Assembly (NCBI GenBank): GCA_965368585.1
Contig: CBDUNM010000213.1
Location: 1 to 6,599 of the forward strand
Direction of reading: 5' to 3'
Length of the DNA: 6,599 nucleotides
Source of the DNA: JARRQB01 sp965368585
GTDB lineage: Bacteria; Pseudomonadota; Gammaproteobacteria; Chromatiales; Chromatiaceae
Shown: positions 6,049 through 6,599 of the stretch, one piece after another
How positions within the stretch are numbered: position 1 is the stretch's first letter
How the letters are laid out: each line of letters opens with the position of its first letter
Position numbers and translations under genes: made by a program
Notes under the pieces: model-generated
What the model was told of the DNA's origin: nothing
The model's database searches: none
Seen by the model: only the letters and a program-made list of their open reading frames with translations

Positions 6049-6064
6049 CCACAACATCTTGTGG
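6049..6064. promoter_or_regulatory. NrdR-box-like site 2, abutting the nrdA -35 element
   Basis: CCACAACATCTTGTGG is a dyad with six-base arms (CCACAA and TTGTGG) around CATC. It matches 12 of 16 positions of the NrdR consensus. It ends directly against the predicted -35 hexamer, on its upstream side. The right arm is shared with the first DnaA-box-like site (6060-6068). Confidence 0.72.
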
Positions 6065-6113
6065 ACAAGGCGTGTGGAAAACGGTGTGGAAACTGTGGGC
6101 CGGTTGTGGACAA
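6060..6113. promoter_or_regulatory. Cluster of DnaA-box-like repeats upstream of the nrdA promoter
   Basis: TGTGG occurs five times in the same direction, starting at 6060, 6073, 6085, 6094 and 6105, a mean spacing of about 11 bp. Against the DnaA box TGTGNATAA, TGTGGACAA (6060-6068 and 6105-6113) and TGTGGAAAA (6073-6081) each have one mismatch. TGTGGAAAC (6085-6093) has two, and the copy at 6094 is poor. DnaA is known to bind upstream of nrdAB in E. coli and couple its expression to replication. The near-helical phasing on one DNA face favours cooperative binding. Whether this acts as activator or repressor site cannot be told from sequence. Confidence 0.65.
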
Positions 6114-6133
6114 AAAATCGCCTCAAGCGATTT
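6112..6133 (-). terminator. Rho-independent terminator of the TlpA-like gene
   Basis: On the minus strand AAATCGC pairs perfectly with GCGATTT (6127-6133 with 6115-6121) around a five-base loop, and a run of six T begins inside the second arm. This is an intrinsic terminator shape placed 110 bp after the TlpA-like stop and about 65 bp before the nrdA -35. It would insulate nrdAB from upstream transcription. The stem is short with three A-T pairs at its base, so efficiency is uncertain. Confidence 0.72.
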
Positions 6134-6162
6134 CTTTGCCTTAGTTCAGAGACTTACGTTGA

Positions 6163-6176
6163 ACCTTATATAAGGT
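6163..6176. repeat. Perfect 14-bp palindrome
   Basis: ACCTTATATAAGGT is fully self-complementary. It sits between the TlpA-like stop and its terminator. It could be an operator half of the nrdA region or an RNA stem in the TlpA-like transcript. Its centre is 30 bp from that of the palindrome at 6192-6207. No regulator is recognised for this sequence. Confidence 0.6.
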
Positions 6177-6191
6177 GGTCGAAGCGGAGGG

Positions 6192-6207
6192 CGACGGAAT
6201 TCCGTCG
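6192..6207. repeat. Perfect 16-bp palindrome
   Basis: CGACGGAATTCCGTCG is fully self-complementary. In RNA it gives a six-pair stem with an AATT loop, 36 bases after the TlpA-like stop. It may protect the 3' end of that transcript or be a dimeric protein site. No known regulator motif is recognised. Confidence 0.6.
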
Positions 6208-6243
6208 TACTGCAAAATGGTCTGAGAATCTAAATCTCGAATT

Positions 6244-6599
6244 TCAGGGGGTCGCGGTTTCCTTGCGGATGAAGTCCTCAAGCATTTCCCGGGTGACCGG
6301 GCCGGCGTGGTTGGCGACCAGTTCGCCAGCAGGCGTGACGATGGCGGTGGTCGGCAGTCCCTGTAGCGGCTCGAACGGTACCAAGGGTTGTTTGCCGACC
6401 TTGAGTATCGGGTAATTGATCTTCCACTTCTCGGCGAAGGCCTTGGCCTCGGCGGCCGTGATGTCTTCGAAGTTGATGCCCAGCACCTGGTTTTCGCGGT
6501 TGTTGGCCTGAAACGCAATCAGCTCCGGAAGCTCGCGAATACACGGACCGCACCAGGTGGCCCAGAAATTGACAACAACCCAACGGCCGCGGAAATCGG
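6244..6599 (-). CDS. TlpA/ResA-like thioredoxin-fold protein (5' part missing)
   Basis: 117 C-terminal residues are present, starting in frame at 6597. They show a thioredoxin fold of the TlpA/ResA/AhpC-TSA type: VVVNFWATWCGPC (7-19, with the redox pair C16 and C19), then RELPEL, a LGINFED strand-loop (39-45), and GLPTTAIV with the conserved cis-proline, followed by the last strands and helix. Proteins of this type are usually secreted or membrane-tethered disulfide reductases used in cytochrome c maturation or periplasmic thiol homeostasis. The signal peptide or anchor would lie in the missing part, so location is inferred. An internal GTG at 6486 opens the track in this frame but is not the start, because the active site lies upstream of it. 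The gene ends with its own terminator and is probably transcribed independently of nrdAB. Confidence 0.93.
   Translation of the reverse strand, partial: DFRGRWVVVNFWATWCGPCIRELPELIAFQANNRENQVLGINFEDITAAEAKAFAEKWKINYPILKVGKQPLVPFEPLQGLPTTAIVTPAGELVANHAGPVTREMLEDFIRKETATP

Overview
The window looks like a chromosomal segment of a GC-rich gammaproteobacterium. The class Ia ribonucleotide reductase has the architecture seen in Pseudomonas and Xanthomonas relatives: a large subunit with two N-terminal ATP-cones and a small subunit with a long N-terminal extension and a GGALNWD tail. I cannot name the genus; an affiliation near the Chromatiales is a guess. All supported genes lie on the minus strand, so transcription runs from high to low coordinates.

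In transcription order, the window opens (6599-6244) with the 3' part of a TlpA/ResA-like thioredoxin-fold protein carrying a WCGPC active site. A 3' region with two perfect palindromes and a rho-independent terminator (6112-6133) follows. Next is a compact control region for nrdA (about 6014-6113). It holds a good sigma70-type promoter (TTGACA, 16 bp, TATATT), two NrdR-box-like sites exactly 32 bp apart that bracket that promoter, and a cluster of DnaA-box-like TGTGG repeats directly upstream. nrdA (5898-2977) and nrdB (2766-1429) follow, separated by a 210-bp spacer that can fold into a long interrupted hairpin.

Downstream of nrdB, 54 bp on, is a 65-codon ORF (1374-1177) for a small four-cysteine zinc-ribbon-like protein with a good ribosome binding site. 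A very stable UACG-capped hairpin and a second hairpin that would cover this ribosome binding site lie between the two genes. About 470 bp without a recognisable gene come next, with two inverted repeats. The window ends inside a multi-spanning membrane protein of the MgtC/SapB plus DUF4010 family (704-1), which is cut by the window edge.

Functionally the core is deoxyribonucleotide synthesis. NrdA and NrdB make dNDPs. NrdR (dATP/ATP sensing) and DnaA (replication state) are the likely transcriptional inputs, and the ATP-cones give allosteric control. The flanking TlpA-like and MgtC/SapB genes look like separate transcription units. The least explained items are the structured nrdA-nrdB spacer, the zinc-ribbon ORF with its paired leader hairpins, and the overlap between one NrdR box and one DnaA box.
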